A stretch of 64,000 nt of DNA from JBDLRH01 sp039800165 (GTDB lineage: Bacteria > Pseudomonadota > Gammaproteobacteria > Burkholderiales > Burkholderiaceae_C), in NCBI GenBank assembly GCA_039800165.1, contig JBDLRH010000011.1, positions 1 to 64,000 on the forward strand, read 5' to 3'. The notes below the pieces were generated by a model, which was not told the DNA's origin, ran no database searches, and saw nothing but the letters and a program-made list of their open reading frames with translations. Made by a program: the position numbers and the translations under genes. Positions 42,197 through 50,817 of the stretch are shown here, in pieces (position 1 is the stretch's first letter; each line of letters opens with the position of its first letter).

Positions 42197-43826
42197 ACAG
42201 CGTCTCCACCGTGATCATCTGCACGCCACGCTCGGCGGCGAATCGCTCGGTGTTGCGGCGCGCCTTGCCGCGCACGAAGAAAGGAATCTTGCCGAGCTCG
42301 CGCTCGGCCTCGGGCGCCCAGCGCGTGATGGCGTCGTTGGCAGCGCCGGTGCTGATGCCCACATTGCCGGTGCCATGGGTTGGCGCTGGCGCGGTGTCCA
42401 CAGTCTGACTGGTGGCCACCATTGCTACTGCGTCGGTACCAGGCGCCTGCGCCGGCGTGGCGGCCTGCGCTGCCTTGCCTGCAGCATGACCATGACCGAG
42501 GTGCGAGGGCGCCGCACCGTCGTGGAACTCGAAGTCGTGGCGGAACATCGCCAGCAGGTGTTCTTCCAGGCCCATCATCAGCGGATGCACCCAGGTGTCG
42601 AACAGCACGTTGGCGCCCTCGTAGCCCATCTGCGGCGAGTGGCGCGCCGGAAAGTCCTGCACATGCACCGGTGCCGAGATCACCGCGCACGGAATGCCCA
42701 GCCGCTTGGCGATGTGGCGCTCCATCTGGGTACCCAGGATCAGCTCGGGCTGCAATTCGGTGATGCGCGACTCGACCTCAAGATAGTCATCGGTCACCAG
42801 CGCCTCGCAGCCATGGTGCTCGGCGGCGGCGCGCACCTCGCGCGCGAATTCGCGGCCGTAGGTGCCGATGCCCACCACGGTGAAACCCATTTCGTGTGCG
42901 GCCACGCGTGCTGCCGCCACGGCGTGGGTGGCGTCACCGAACACGAACACCCGCTTGCCGGTGAGGTAGGTCGAGTCCACCGAGCGCGACCACCAGCCCG
43001 AGCGCGAATGACGCCGCGCCGCAGCCAGCGCCTGTTCGGCGTCCAGGCCCGCCAGCGTGGCGACTTCGCGCACGAAGGCGTCGGTGCCGTTCACGCCGAT
43101 CGGCACGCTGCGGGTGAAGGGCTGGCCGTGCTGGCGCTGCAGCCACTGCGCGGCGGTGAGCGCCGTTTCGGGGTACAGCAGCACGTTGAAGTCGGCCTCG
43201 GGCAGCCGGGCGATGTCGTCGGCACCGGCGTCCAGCGGCGCGACGACCGATACGTCCACGCCGATGTCGATCAGCAGCTGGCGGATCTCGCGCACATCGT
43301 CGCGGTGGCGAAAGCCAAGCGCGGTGGGTCCAAGCAGGTTGCAGCGCGGGCGCCGGCCGGCGGCCTGTGCGTCGGTGCGCTCGTGCGGCTGGGCAAGCGC
43401 GCGCACCAGCTGGTAGAAGGTCTCGCTGGCGCCCCAGTTCTCCTTGCGCTGGTACGAGGGCAGATCCAGCGGCACCACCGGCACCGGCAGGTTCAGGGCC
43501 TGCGCCAGGCCGCCCGGGTCGTCCTGGATCAGCTCGGCGGTGCACGAGGCGCCCACCAGCATGGCCTTGGGCGCAAAGCGTTCGAAGGCCTGGCGCGCAG
43601 CGGTCTTGAACAGCTCGGCGGTGTCGCCGCCCAGGTCGCGCGCCTGGAAGGTGGTGTAGGTCACCGGCGGACGCTTGCTGCGCCGCTCGATCATGGTGAA
43701 CAGCAAGTCGGCGTAGGTGTCGCCCTGCGGCGCATGCAGCACGTAGTGCACGTCGCGCAGTGCGGTGGCCACCCGCATCGCGCCGACATGGGGTGGGCCT
43801 TCATAGGTCCAGACGGTGAGCTGCAT
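42168..43826 (-). CDS. bchB: Light-independent protochlorophyllide reductase subunit BchB
   Basis: NifK-like subunit of DPOR; together with BchN it reduces the C17-C18 bond of protochlorophyllide without light. The N-terminal MQLTVWTYEGPPHVGAMRVA is diagnostic, with the aspartate/cysteine cluster region GASCTAEL around residue 95. After the catalytic domain there is an Ala/Thr/Pro-rich, His-dotted linker at about 435-495, then the C-terminal PCP-reductase domain (PFFVRGKARRNTERFA). The linker is unusually long. 552 residues. Confidence 0.96.
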   Translation of the reverse strand: MQLTVWTYEGPPHVGAMRVATALRDVHYVLHAPQGDTYADLLFTMIERRSKRPPVTYTTFQARDLGGDTAELFKTAARQAFERFAPKAMLVGASCTAELIQDDPGGLAQALNLPVPVVPLDLPSYQRKENWGASETFYQLVRALAQPHERTDAQAAGRRPRCNLLGPTALGFRHRDDVREIRQLLIDIGVDVSVVAPLDAGADDIARLPEADFNVLLYPETALTAAQWLQRQHGQPFTRSVPIGVNGTDAFVREVATLAGLDAEQALAAARRHSRSGWWSRSVDSTYLTGKRVFVFGDATHAVAAARVAAHEMGFTVVGIGTYGREFAREVRAAAEHHGCEALVTDDYLEVESRITELQPELILGTQMERHIAKRLGIPCAVISAPVHVQDFPARHSPQMGYEGANVLFDTWVHPLMMGLEEHLLAMFRHDFEFHDGAAPSHLGHGHAAGKAAQAATPAQAPGTDAVAMVATSQTVDTAPAPTHGTGNVGISTGAANDAITRWAPEAERELGKIPFFVRGKARRNTERFAAERGVQMITVETLYDAKAHFGR

Positions 43827-43863
43827 GACGTCGTCCCTCTGCTGTCGTTGTGCGTTCTCTGCC

Positions 43864-45162
43864 TCAGGCCACCAGCCGCGTGCGGCGCTCGAGCGGGCGC
43901 GTGAACAGCTCGGCCAGATCGCCGGCCTGCTCATAGCCCTGGATCGGTGTGAACACCAGCTCGATCGACCATTTGGTGGTCATGCCTTCGGCTTCGAGCG
44001 GGTTGGCCAGGCCCAGGCCACAGACCACGATGTCTGGCTGCGCGGCGCGGCAGCGGTCAAGCTGGCGCTCCACGTCCTGCCCTTCCGATAGCGGCGTGCC
44101 TTCGGGCAGCAGTGCCAGCTCTTCGGCCAGATGTTGCCGGTGCAGATAAGGCGAGCCCACTTCGCTGAGCTGCATGCCGAGCTCGCGCGAGAGAAAGCGC
44201 GCCAGCGGCACTTCAAGCTGCGAGTCCGGGAAGAAGAACACGCTGCGCTGCTGCAGCCGCTCGCGGTGGCGTGTGATCGCCACCCGCGCCCGCTCGCGGC
44301 CGGGCGAGGTGGCACGGTCGAACACCGCGGCTTCCACGCCGAACACTGCAGCGGCGGCCTGCAGCCACAAGGTGGTGCCTTCCACGCCCAGCGGGAACGG
44401 CGCCGCCGCGCGCTTCAGGCCACGCGCCTCGAGCGCGCGTGCGGTGTCGGTGAGGAACGGCTGGGCCAGCAGGTACACCGTGTTCGGCCCGATGGCCGGC
44501 ATGCGGTCGGAGTGGCGCGGCGGGAAGAACTGCACCCGGTCCATGCCCATTTGCTGGAACAGCCGCGAGAACTGGTCTTCCACCACGTCGGCGAGCGCTC
44601 CCACCACCAGCAGCGAGGGCCGCGGGTCGGTGGCCAGCGCCTCGGGCAGCTCGGGCAGCGTGGGCACCATCGCCGCCAGGCAGGCGTCTTCGCCCTGGGT
44701 GAAGGTGGTCTCGATGCCGCTGCCCGAGTAGTTGAGCACCTGCACCCGGGGCATGAACTGGCGCGACAGCCGGCTGGCGGCGCGCGACAGGTCGAGCTTG
44801 ATCACCTCGGACGGGCAGGAGCCCACCAGGAACAGCAGCTTGATGTCGGGCCGGCGCTCGAGCAGGCGCGTGACCACGCGGTCGAGTTCGTCGTTGCAGT
44901 CGGCCAGGCCCGCCAGGTCGCGCTCATCGATGATGGCGGTGGCAAAGCGCGGCTCGGCGAAGATCATCACGCCGGCGGCCGACTGGATGAGGTGGGCGCA
45001 GGTGCGCGAGCCCACTACCAGGAAGAAGGCGTCCTGGATCTTGCGGTGCAGCCAGATGATGCCGGTCAGGCCGCAGAACACCTCGCGCTGGCCACGCTCG
45101 CGCAGCACCGGTGCGTCGGTGCAGCCGCCACCGGCAGGACGGATCGGGATCACCGGGCTCAT
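43864..45162 (-). CDS. bchN: Light-independent protochlorophyllide reductase subunit BchN
   Basis: NifD-like partner of BchB. Cysteines for the [4Fe-4S] cluster occur in REVFCGLTG, SRTCAHLIQSAAGV and VGSCPSEVIKLDL. Length 432, normal. The ATG at 45162 overlaps the bchF stop by 4 bp. It is followed by bchB 37 bp later. Confidence 0.96.
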   Translation of the reverse strand: MSPVIPIRPAGGGCTDAPVLRERGQREVFCGLTGIIWLHRKIQDAFFLVVGSRTCAHLIQSAAGVMIFAEPRFATAIIDERDLAGLADCNDELDRVVTRLLERRPDIKLLFLVGSCPSEVIKLDLSRAASRLSRQFMPRVQVLNYSGSGIETTFTQGEDACLAAMVPTLPELPEALATDPRPSLLVVGALADVVEDQFSRLFQQMGMDRVQFFPPRHSDRMPAIGPNTVYLLAQPFLTDTARALEARGLKRAAAPFPLGVEGTTLWLQAAAAVFGVEAAVFDRATSPGRERARVAITRHRERLQQRSVFFFPDSQLEVPLARFLSRELGMQLSEVGSPYLHRQHLAEELALLPEGTPLSEGQDVERQLDRCRAAQPDIVVCGLGLANPLEAEGMTTKWSIELVFTPIQGYEQAGDLAELFTRPLERRTRLVA

Positions 45163-45713
45163 GAGCCCCCCGCCGTGGCCGGCCGCAGGTGCGTACGCAT
45201 GCGGGCCTCGTCGCGTCGTGCCGCGCGCAGCTTGAGCAGGAACTGCCCCGCGTTGATCACATAGGCGGCGTAGGCCGCCAGCGCCAGCAGCATCAGCCCG
45301 GTGGGGCCCAGCCAGCCGGCCCACAGCGCCATCAGGTAGGCGGTGTGCAGCGCCAGCACCAGCATGCTGAACACGTCTTCCCAGAAGAAGGCGGGCGCGA
45401 ACAGGTACTGGCCGAAAACCACCTTCTCCCAGACGCAGCCGGTGACCATGATGGCGTACAGCACCAGCGTCTTGAGCACCACCGAAGCCATGGCCCAGAA
45501 CCACCCTTCGCCGCTCCACAGGAAGCGCAGCACCAGCGCCAGGCTGACCAGAAACACCAGGAACTGCACCGGCGCCAGCACCCCCTGCACCAGCGTCCAG
45601 CCCGAAGCGTCGCGGCGTGCGCGTTCTTCGGGGGTGTACAGCGGGCGGCCGGGCGGGGCCGGCTCAAAAGGCGGAAATTCGCGCGCGGTGGGCGGCGGAC
45701 GGGCGGCAGACAT
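45159..45713 (-). CDS. bchF: 3-vinyl bacteriochlorophyllide hydratase BchF
   Basis: Adds water to the C3 vinyl group, making the substrate of BchC. Small membrane protein (184 residues) with YTPEERARRDASGWTLVQGVLAPVQF and VTGCVWEKVVFGQYLFAPAFFWED, both characteristic of BchF. ATG 45713 is preferred over a TTG at 45722. It opens the 14-gene run that ends with crtB. Its promoter is shared with aerR and carries the composite PpsR-type operator. Confidence 0.94.
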   Translation of the reverse strand: MSAARPPPTAREFPPFEPAPPGRPLYTPEERARRDASGWTLVQGVLAPVQFLVFLVSLALVLRFLWSGEGWFWAMASVVLKTLVLYAIMVTGCVWEKVVFGQYLFAPAFFWEDVFSMLVLALHTAYLMALWAGWLGPTGLMLLALAAYAAYVINAGQFLLKLRAARRDEARMRTHLRPATAGGS

Positions 45714-45743
45714 GCATGGCAATTTAGACTCTCACAGCCCAAG

Positions 45744-45800
45744 TGTCAATCAAACTTGACGTAACTTAATATTGACACATGGTTTTGGGGTCGCTACAGT
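45744..45800. promoter_or_regulatory. Divergent bchF/aerR promoter with composite PpsR-type operator
   Basis: A 34-bp element reads TGT-N12-ACGT-N12-ACA (45744-45777): two PpsR-like palindromes, TGT-N12-ACG and CGT-N12-ACA, fused so that they share the central CG. Its right half supplies TTGACA (45772-45777), which pairs with TACAGT at 45795-45800 (17-bp spacer) as a promoter toward aerR. The leader of aerR is then about 100 nt. Little else is visible in 45714-45908. Confidence 0.6.
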
Positions 45801-45908
45801 GGTTCGGACCGGGCGGGTTGGCCCGGCAGACTGCGAAAGAGCGCCCCGGCATGCACCGGCCCCGTGCAAGTCGACATCAGCGTTGCCTGGCAACGCATCG
45901 GAGACGGT

Positions 45909-46826
45909 ATGGGATCTTGGATGGACGATCGCGGCCCAGCCGACGCCAGTCGCATGGCGCCCGAGCCGGACGCCGGGCTGCGTTCGCTGAACTGGGGCGA
46001 TGCGGATGACCGGCGCGCGCCGGCCGCCGCGCCAGGCGATGGCCGTGAGTTAGATGGCACGCAGGCGCTGCTTGCGCGCGCCGTTCAATGTGAGATCATT
46101 CCACGCCTCATGAAGTCGCACGAGCAGTCGCCCGGTGCGCCCGGCCACGCACGGGCGCGCGCGCCGCTGAGCAGTGACGACATCCACGACTTCGCGCGCT
46201 GTGTCCTGGACCAGGACCCGCCCTTCGCGCAGGCGCGACTCGAGTCGTTGCAGGCGCGCGGCCTGTCGCTGGACCAGATCTATCTTGACGTGCTCGAGCC
46301 GGTGGCCCAGCTGATGGGCCGCTGGTGGGTCGAGGACGCCCTCAGCTTCACCGATGTCACCGTGGGCCTGGGGCGGCTGCAGCAGCTCATGCGCGAGGTC
46401 GGCGCACGCAACGAAACCGAGCGCCCGGTGGCGGGCCGGCGTGTGTTGCTGCTGGCCACACCCGGGGAGCAGCACACCTTTGGCCTGTCGATGGTGGCCG
46501 AGCTGTTTGCGCATGCCGGCTGGGACGTCTGCGGCGACCCGGTGGACGGCGCGGGCGACCCGCTGCGGCGGGTGCGCGAAGAATGGTTCGACGTGGTCGG
46601 CTTCACCCTCGGCACCGTCGAGCAGATCGAGCCGGTGCGGGCGCTGGTGGCGCAGGTGCGTGCCCACAGCCGCAATCCGGCGGTCGGCATAATGGTCGGC
46701 GGCTCGGCAGTGGCCCGTGTGCCTCAGTGCGCGGACCGACTGGACGCCGATGGCGTGGCGCTGGATGGCCGAGAGGCGGTGGCGCTGGCCGGTCGGTTGG
46801 CCGCGGGTGAAGGCGAGGTATCGTGA
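45909..46826 (+). CDS. aerR: B12-dependent photosynthesis regulator AerR/PpaA
   Basis: Cobalamin-binding regulator that acts with CrtJ/PpsR. The 305 residues comprise a variable N-terminus, a helical cap (about 95-165) and a B12-binding Rossmann domain. The latter carries EQHTFG, a variant of the cobalamin DxHxxG motif with His189, and the Gly-rich IMVGGSAVA end. ATG 45909 has the ribosome binding site GGAG 6 bp upstream; an in-frame GTG at 45864 is less likely. Its stop overlaps the ppsR start (GTGA), placing both in one operon. Confidence 0.88.
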   Translation: MGSWMDDRGPADASRMAPEPDAGLRSLNWGDADDRRAPAAAPGDGRELDGTQALLARAVQCEIIPRLMKSHEQSPGAPGHARARAPLSSDDIHDFARCVLDQDPPFAQARLESLQARGLSLDQIYLDVLEPVAQLMGRWWVEDALSFTDVTVGLGRLQQLMREVGARNETERPVAGRRVLLLATPGEQHTFGLSMVAELFAHAGWDVCGDPVDGAGDPLRRVREEWFDVVGFTLGTVEQIEPVRALVAQVRAHSRNPAVGIMVGGSAVARVPQCADRLDADGVALDGREAVALAGRLAAGEGEVS

Positions 46827-48409
46827 GCCGCCGCCCCAAGGCGAAGTCAGGCAGTAACGACACGCAAAACAACAAAGACGACCTTCGGAAGAACGGTATG
46901 CCCCAGGCCACGCAAGCGCGATCCGGCGGACCTTTCATCACCCCGGAACTCCTGTTTTCCGACCTCGATGCCCGCGTCGCGGCCAGCCTGATCGCCGCTG
47001 CGGCCGATGTGGTGCTGGTGCTCGACGCCTCGGGCGTCATCTGCGATCTGGCGTTCGGCCAGGAAGACTTCGCCGCGATGGGCTGCACCGCCTGGCGCGG
47101 GCGGCCCTGGATGGACCTGGTGACCGCCGAGAGCCGGCCCAAGGTGGATGACCTGCTGCGCGAGCCGATCGCCAGCGACCTGGCACCCGATGCCACCCGG
47201 CAGCCGCCGCGCTGGCGCCACATCAACCAGCTCACGCCCAAGGGCGAAGAGATTCCGCTGTCGTTTTCGGTGCTCAACCTGCCGCAGGCCGAGGGCGAGC
47301 CGTTGTCGTCGGCGCACAAGGTGGCCTTTGCGCGCGACCTGCGTCCGCAGGCGGTGCTGCAGCAGCGGCTGGTGAATGCGCAACTGTCGATGGAGCGCGA
47401 ATACTGGCGGCTGCGCAGCGTGGAGACGCGCTACCGGCTGCTGTTCCAGATCGCCTCCGAGGCGGTGCTCATCCTCGACGCTTCCAACGGCAAGCTCGAA
47501 GAGGCCAACCCGGCGGCGCACCGGCTGTTTGGCGATGACCTGCGCCGCGCCAACTGGACGCTGTCGGACAGCCTGGACCGCGACAGCGTGGGCGCTGTGC
47601 AGCAGATGCTGGAGCGGGTGCGCGCCAACGGGCGTTCGGAGAACCAGCCCGTACAGTTGCTCGACGGCTCGGGCGAGATGCAGTTGTCGGTATCGCTGTT
47701 CCGCCAGGACAACACGCCGCACTTCCTGATCCGGCTGACCGCGCCGTTCCACGCCGCAGCCACCCATGCCGAGCAAAGCAAGGAGCTGTTTGCGCGCGCC
47801 ATGGAAAACGCGCCCGATGCCTTCGTTGTCACCGACACCGACGGCCGCATCCTGGGCGTGAACCGGTCCTTCCTCGACCTGGGGCAGCTCGGCAGCGAAG
47901 AGCTGGCCCGCGGGCAGTCGCTGGACCGCTGGCTGGGCCGCACCGGCGTGGACCTGAGCGTGATGCTTTCCAACTTGCGCCAGCACGGCTCGCTGCGCCT
48001 GTTTGCGACCACCTTGCGCGGCGAGTACGGCTCCACCGCCGAGGTCGAGATTTCGGCCTGTGCGGTCAATTCCGGCGACGTGCCGTGCTTTGGCTTCACC
48101 ATCCGCGACGTCGGCCGCCGGCTGGGGGACACCGCCCGCAGCGACCGCGAGCCGCCGCGCTCGGCCAGCCAGATGACCGAGCTGGTGGGCCGCGCACCCT
48201 TGCGCGACATCGTGCGCGACACCACCGACCTGATCGAGCGGCTGTGCATCGAGGCGGCGCTGCAGCTCACCGGCGACAACCGCGCGTCCGCCGCCGAGCT
48301 GCTGGGCCTGTCGCGCCAGAGCCTGTACATCAAGTTGCGCCGTTTCGGTATTGGCGACGCCCTGGGCGAGCCGCTGCCACCGGACGCGGACGACGACGCG
48401 GCCGGCTGA
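46823..48409 (+). CDS. ppsR: Photosynthesis regulator PpsR/CrtJ
   Basis: Redox- and light-linked DNA-binding protein recognising TGT-N12-ACA. The 528 residues show an N-terminal PAS-like domain, two further PAS domains (about 195-310 and 325-435) and a C-terminal Fis-type helix-turn-helix (GDNRASAAELLGLSRQSLYIKLRR). The Cys just before the HTH (ERLCIEAAL, residue 475) corresponds by position to the redox Cys420/424 of Rhodobacter. The second redox Cys of Rhodobacter (249/251) has no counterpart here. Start GTG 46823 overlaps aerR; an ATG at 46898 is an alternative. Confidence 0.94.
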   Translation: MSRRPKAKSGSNDTQNNKDDLRKNGMPQATQARSGGPFITPELLFSDLDARVAASLIAAAADVVLVLDASGVICDLAFGQEDFAAMGCTAWRGRPWMDLVTAESRPKVDDLLREPIASDLAPDATRQPPRWRHINQLTPKGEEIPLSFSVLNLPQAEGEPLSSAHKVAFARDLRPQAVLQQRLVNAQLSMEREYWRLRSVETRYRLLFQIASEAVLILDASNGKLEEANPAAHRLFGDDLRRANWTLSDSLDRDSVGAVQQMLERVRANGRSENQPVQLLDGSGEMQLSVSLFRQDNTPHFLIRLTAPFHAAATHAEQSKELFARAMENAPDAFVVTDTDGRILGVNRSFLDLGQLGSEELARGQSLDRWLGRTGVDLSVMLSNLRQHGSLRLFATTLRGEYGSTAEVEISACAVNSGDVPCFGFTIRDVGRRLGDTARSDREPPRSASQMTELVGRAPLRDIVRDTTDLIERLCIEAALQLTGDNRASAAELLGLSRQSLYIKLRRFGIGDALGEPLPPDADDDAAG

Positions 48410-48436
48410 GCGCCCCCAGCCTGGCGGCGGCCGATG

Positions 48437-48493
48437 TGTCCATGCCGCTAGACGTCAATTTGAGTTGACACTTGTGCCTGTCAGGGCTACAAC
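48437..48493 (+). promoter_or_regulatory. bchG promoter with composite PpsR-type operator
   Basis: The same 34-bp layout as at bchF/aerR, TGT-N12-ACGT-N12-ACA (48437-48470). The right palindrome (CGT-N12-ACA, with CAATTTGAGTTG as spacer) looks strong; the left one has a poorly matching spacer. TTGACA (48465-48470) and TACAAC (48488-48493) are 17 bp apart and would place the start of transcription at about the bchG ATG (48500). Confidence 0.55.
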
Positions 48494-48499
48494 CGGGGC

Positions 48500-49387
48500 A
48501 TGCCGCGCCCCGCGCTGTCGGCCGTTGCCGAGCTCCTGAAACCGATCACCTGGTTCCCGCCCATGTGGGCGTTCGCCTGCGGCGTGGTCGCGTCGGGCGA
48601 ACCGATGCAGGGGCGCTGGTGGCTGGCCCTGCTGGGCGTGGCGCTGGCCGGCCCGCTGGTGTGCGCCACGAGTCAGGCGGTCAACGACTGGTTCGACCGC
48701 CATGTGGATGCGATCAACGAGCCGCAGCGGCCGATTCCCTCTGGGCGGATCCCGGGTCGCTGGGGCCTGTACCTTGCGATCGCGTGGACCGTGCTGTCGC
48801 TGTTCGTCGCGCTCGCGCTCGGCCCCTGGGGCTTTGGTGCAGCGGTGATTGCGCTGATCCTCGCCTGGGCCTACAGCGCGCCGCCGCTGCGCCTGAAGGA
48901 AAACGGCTGGTGGGGCAACGCCGCCTGCGGCATCAGCTACGAAGGCATTGCCTGGATCACCGGCGCGGCCGTGATGGCCGGCGGTGCCATGCCCGATGCG
49001 CGCTCGATCGCGCTGGCCGCGCTCTACAGCCTGGGCACGCACGGCATCATGACCCTGAACGACTTCAAGGCGGTGGCGGGTGACCGCCAGATGGGCGTGC
49101 GCTCGCTGCCGGTGCAGCTGGGCGTGCAGCGCGCCGCGCAGGTGGCCTGCTGGACGATGGCGGTGCCGCAGGCAGCCGTGGTGCTGTTGCTGCTGCTGTG
49201 GGGCCAGGAAGCGCATGCGCTGGGCGTGGCCGCGCTGCTGATGGTGCAACTGGTGATGATGCGGCGCTTTCTGGCGTCCGTGACCGAGCGCGCGCTGTGG
49301 TACAGCGGCTTTGGTGTGCCGTTGTTCGTGGCCGGCATGATGGTCAGCGCGTTTGCGCTGCGTACCGCATCGGCGGCAGGGGCCTGA
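48500..49387 (+). CDS. bchG: Bacteriochlorophyll synthase BchG
   Basis: UbiA-type prenyltransferase that esterifies bacteriochlorophyllide a with geranylgeranyl or phytyl diphosphate. The first Asp-rich motif NDWFDRHVDAINEPQRP starts at residue 62, and the second (NDFKAVAGDRQMG) is near 190. About eight membrane helices, 295 residues. It starts the bchG-orf428-bchP-tspO operon and may be leaderless. Confidence 0.96.
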   Translation: MPRPALSAVAELLKPITWFPPMWAFACGVVASGEPMQGRWWLALLGVALAGPLVCATSQAVNDWFDRHVDAINEPQRPIPSGRIPGRWGLYLAIAWTVLSLFVALALGPWGFGAAVIALILAWAYSAPPLRLKENGWWGNAACGISYEGIAWITGAAVMAGGAMPDARSIALAALYSLGTHGIMTLNDFKAVAGDRQMGVRSLPVQLGVQRAAQVACWTMAVPQAAVVLLLLLWGQEAHALGVAALLMVQLVMMRRFLASVTERALWYSGFGVPLFVAGMMVSAFALRTASAAGA

Positions 49388-49388
49388 G

Positions 49389-50813
49389 ATGAGCGGCAGC
49401 GCAGGCAGCGACTTCGGCTGGGGCAGCGTGGCGCGGCTGGGCCTCGTGCAGGCCTGCCTGGGCTCGATCGTGGTGCTGACCACCTCCACGCTCAACCGGG
49501 TGATGGTGGTCGAGCTCGCCCTGCCCGCGCTGCTGCCGGGCATCCTGGTGGCGCTGCACTACATCGTGCAGGTGGCGCGTCCGCGCATGGGCCATGGCTC
49601 GGACGTGGGCGGCCGCCGCACCCCGTGGATCTTCGGTGGCATGTGCGTGCTGGCCTGCGGCGGCGTGCTGGCGACGCTGGCCACCGTGTGGATGGAGACG
49701 CAGCGCTGGCCGGGCATCGCGCTGTCGGTGCTGGCTTTCGTGCTGATCGGCCTGGGCGTGAGCGCCAGCGGGACGTCGCTCCTGGTGCTGCTGGCCAAGC
49801 GCGTGCCACAGGCGCGCCGCGGCCCGGCCGCCACCCTGGTGTGGGTGATGATGATCGTCGGCTTTGCGGTCACCGCAGGCACGGCAGGCAAGCTGCTCGA
49901 TCCGTACACGCCGATGCGGCTGCTGGCGGTCACCTCGTCGGTGTGCCTGCTGGCAGTGGGCCTCACCGCGCTGGCGCTGTGGGGCGTCGAGGGGCGGGGC
50001 CGCCTTGTGCAAGGTGCCCAGGCGGTGGCCGCATCCGTGAGCGCGGCCGGGCGCAAGCCGGGCTTTCGCGAGGCGCTGTCGCAGGTGTGGGACGAGCCCG
50101 CCGCGCGCCGCTTCACCATCTTCGTGTTCGTGTCGATGCTCGCCTACAGCGCGCAAGACCTCATCCTCGAGCCGTTTGCGGGCTCGGTGTTCGGCTACAC
50201 GCCCGGCGAGTCCACGCAACTCTCGGGGGTGCAGCATGGCGGCGTGCTGCTGGGCATGCTGGTCGTGGCTGCATCCGGCCTGATCGCTGCGCGCTGGCCT
50301 CAGGTGCCGGTGCTGCGCGCGCTGGGCTCGCTCAAGGGCTGGACGGTGGGCGGCTGCATCGCGTCGGCGCTGGCGCTCGCGGCGCTGGCGGCCGCCGGCG
50401 TGGCCGGGCCCGAGTGGCCGCTGCGCGCCACGGTGTTTGCGCTCGGTGCGGCCAACGGCGCGTTCTCGATCGGCGCGATCGGCTCGATGATGCAGCTGGC
50501 CAACGAGGGCCGCGAATCGCGCGAGGGCGTGCGCATGGGCCTGTGGGGCGCGGCGCAGGCGGTGGCCTTTGGCATTGGCGGCCTGGTGGGTACCGCAGCG
50601 AGCGACCTGGCGCGCTGGTGGATCGGTCGCGATGGCGCGGCGTACTCAGCGGTGTTCCTGCTCGAAGCGGGCCTGTTTGCGCTGTCGGCGCTGCTGGCCT
50701 GGCACATCGGTCGGCGCATCGAGCTGCCGTCGGCGCGCGCGCCGGCCGCCACCCCTTCTTCGGACGCCGCCGCCGGGCGTGCGTCGTACACCCCTTCCCT
50801 TGAGCACAGGTGA
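49389..50813 (+). CDS. PucC-family membrane protein (orf428/Bch2 type)
   Basis: Twelve-helix BCD-family MFS protein, 474 residues, starting 1 bp after bchG. It shares TSTLNRVMVVELALPALLPG with PucC/LhaA but has the HYIVQVARPRMGHGSDVGGRRTPWI segment of the separate group found between bchG and bchP in Rhodobacter (orf428). Its role is thought to lie in bacteriochlorophyll handling. Gene order bchG-orf-bchP supports this over a transport function. No symbol is assigned. Confidence 0.9.
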   Translation: MSGSAGSDFGWGSVARLGLVQACLGSIVVLTTSTLNRVMVVELALPALLPGILVALHYIVQVARPRMGHGSDVGGRRTPWIFGGMCVLACGGVLATLATVWMETQRWPGIALSVLAFVLIGLGVSASGTSLLVLLAKRVPQARRGPAATLVWVMMIVGFAVTAGTAGKLLDPYTPMRLLAVTSSVCLLAVGLTALALWGVEGRGRLVQGAQAVAASVSAAGRKPGFREALSQVWDEPAARRFTIFVFVSMLAYSAQDLILEPFAGSVFGYTPGESTQLSGVQHGGVLLGMLVVAASGLIAARWPQVPVLRALGSLKGWTVGGCIASALALAALAAAGVAGPEWPLRATVFALGAANGAFSIGAIGSMMQLANEGRESREGVRMGLWGAAQAVAFGIGGLVGTAASDLARWWIGRDGAAYSAVFLLEAGLFALSALLAWHIGRRIELPSARAPAATPSSDAAAGRASYTPSLEHR

Positions 50814-50817
50814 CTTC

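Noticed and set aside
38474..42214. A very long open frame on the plus strand opposite bchH
   Set aside because: It mirrors bchH almost end to end, its translation is rich in His, Arg, Gln and Ala without recognisable domains, and it is explained by the GC-rich third positions of the real gene.
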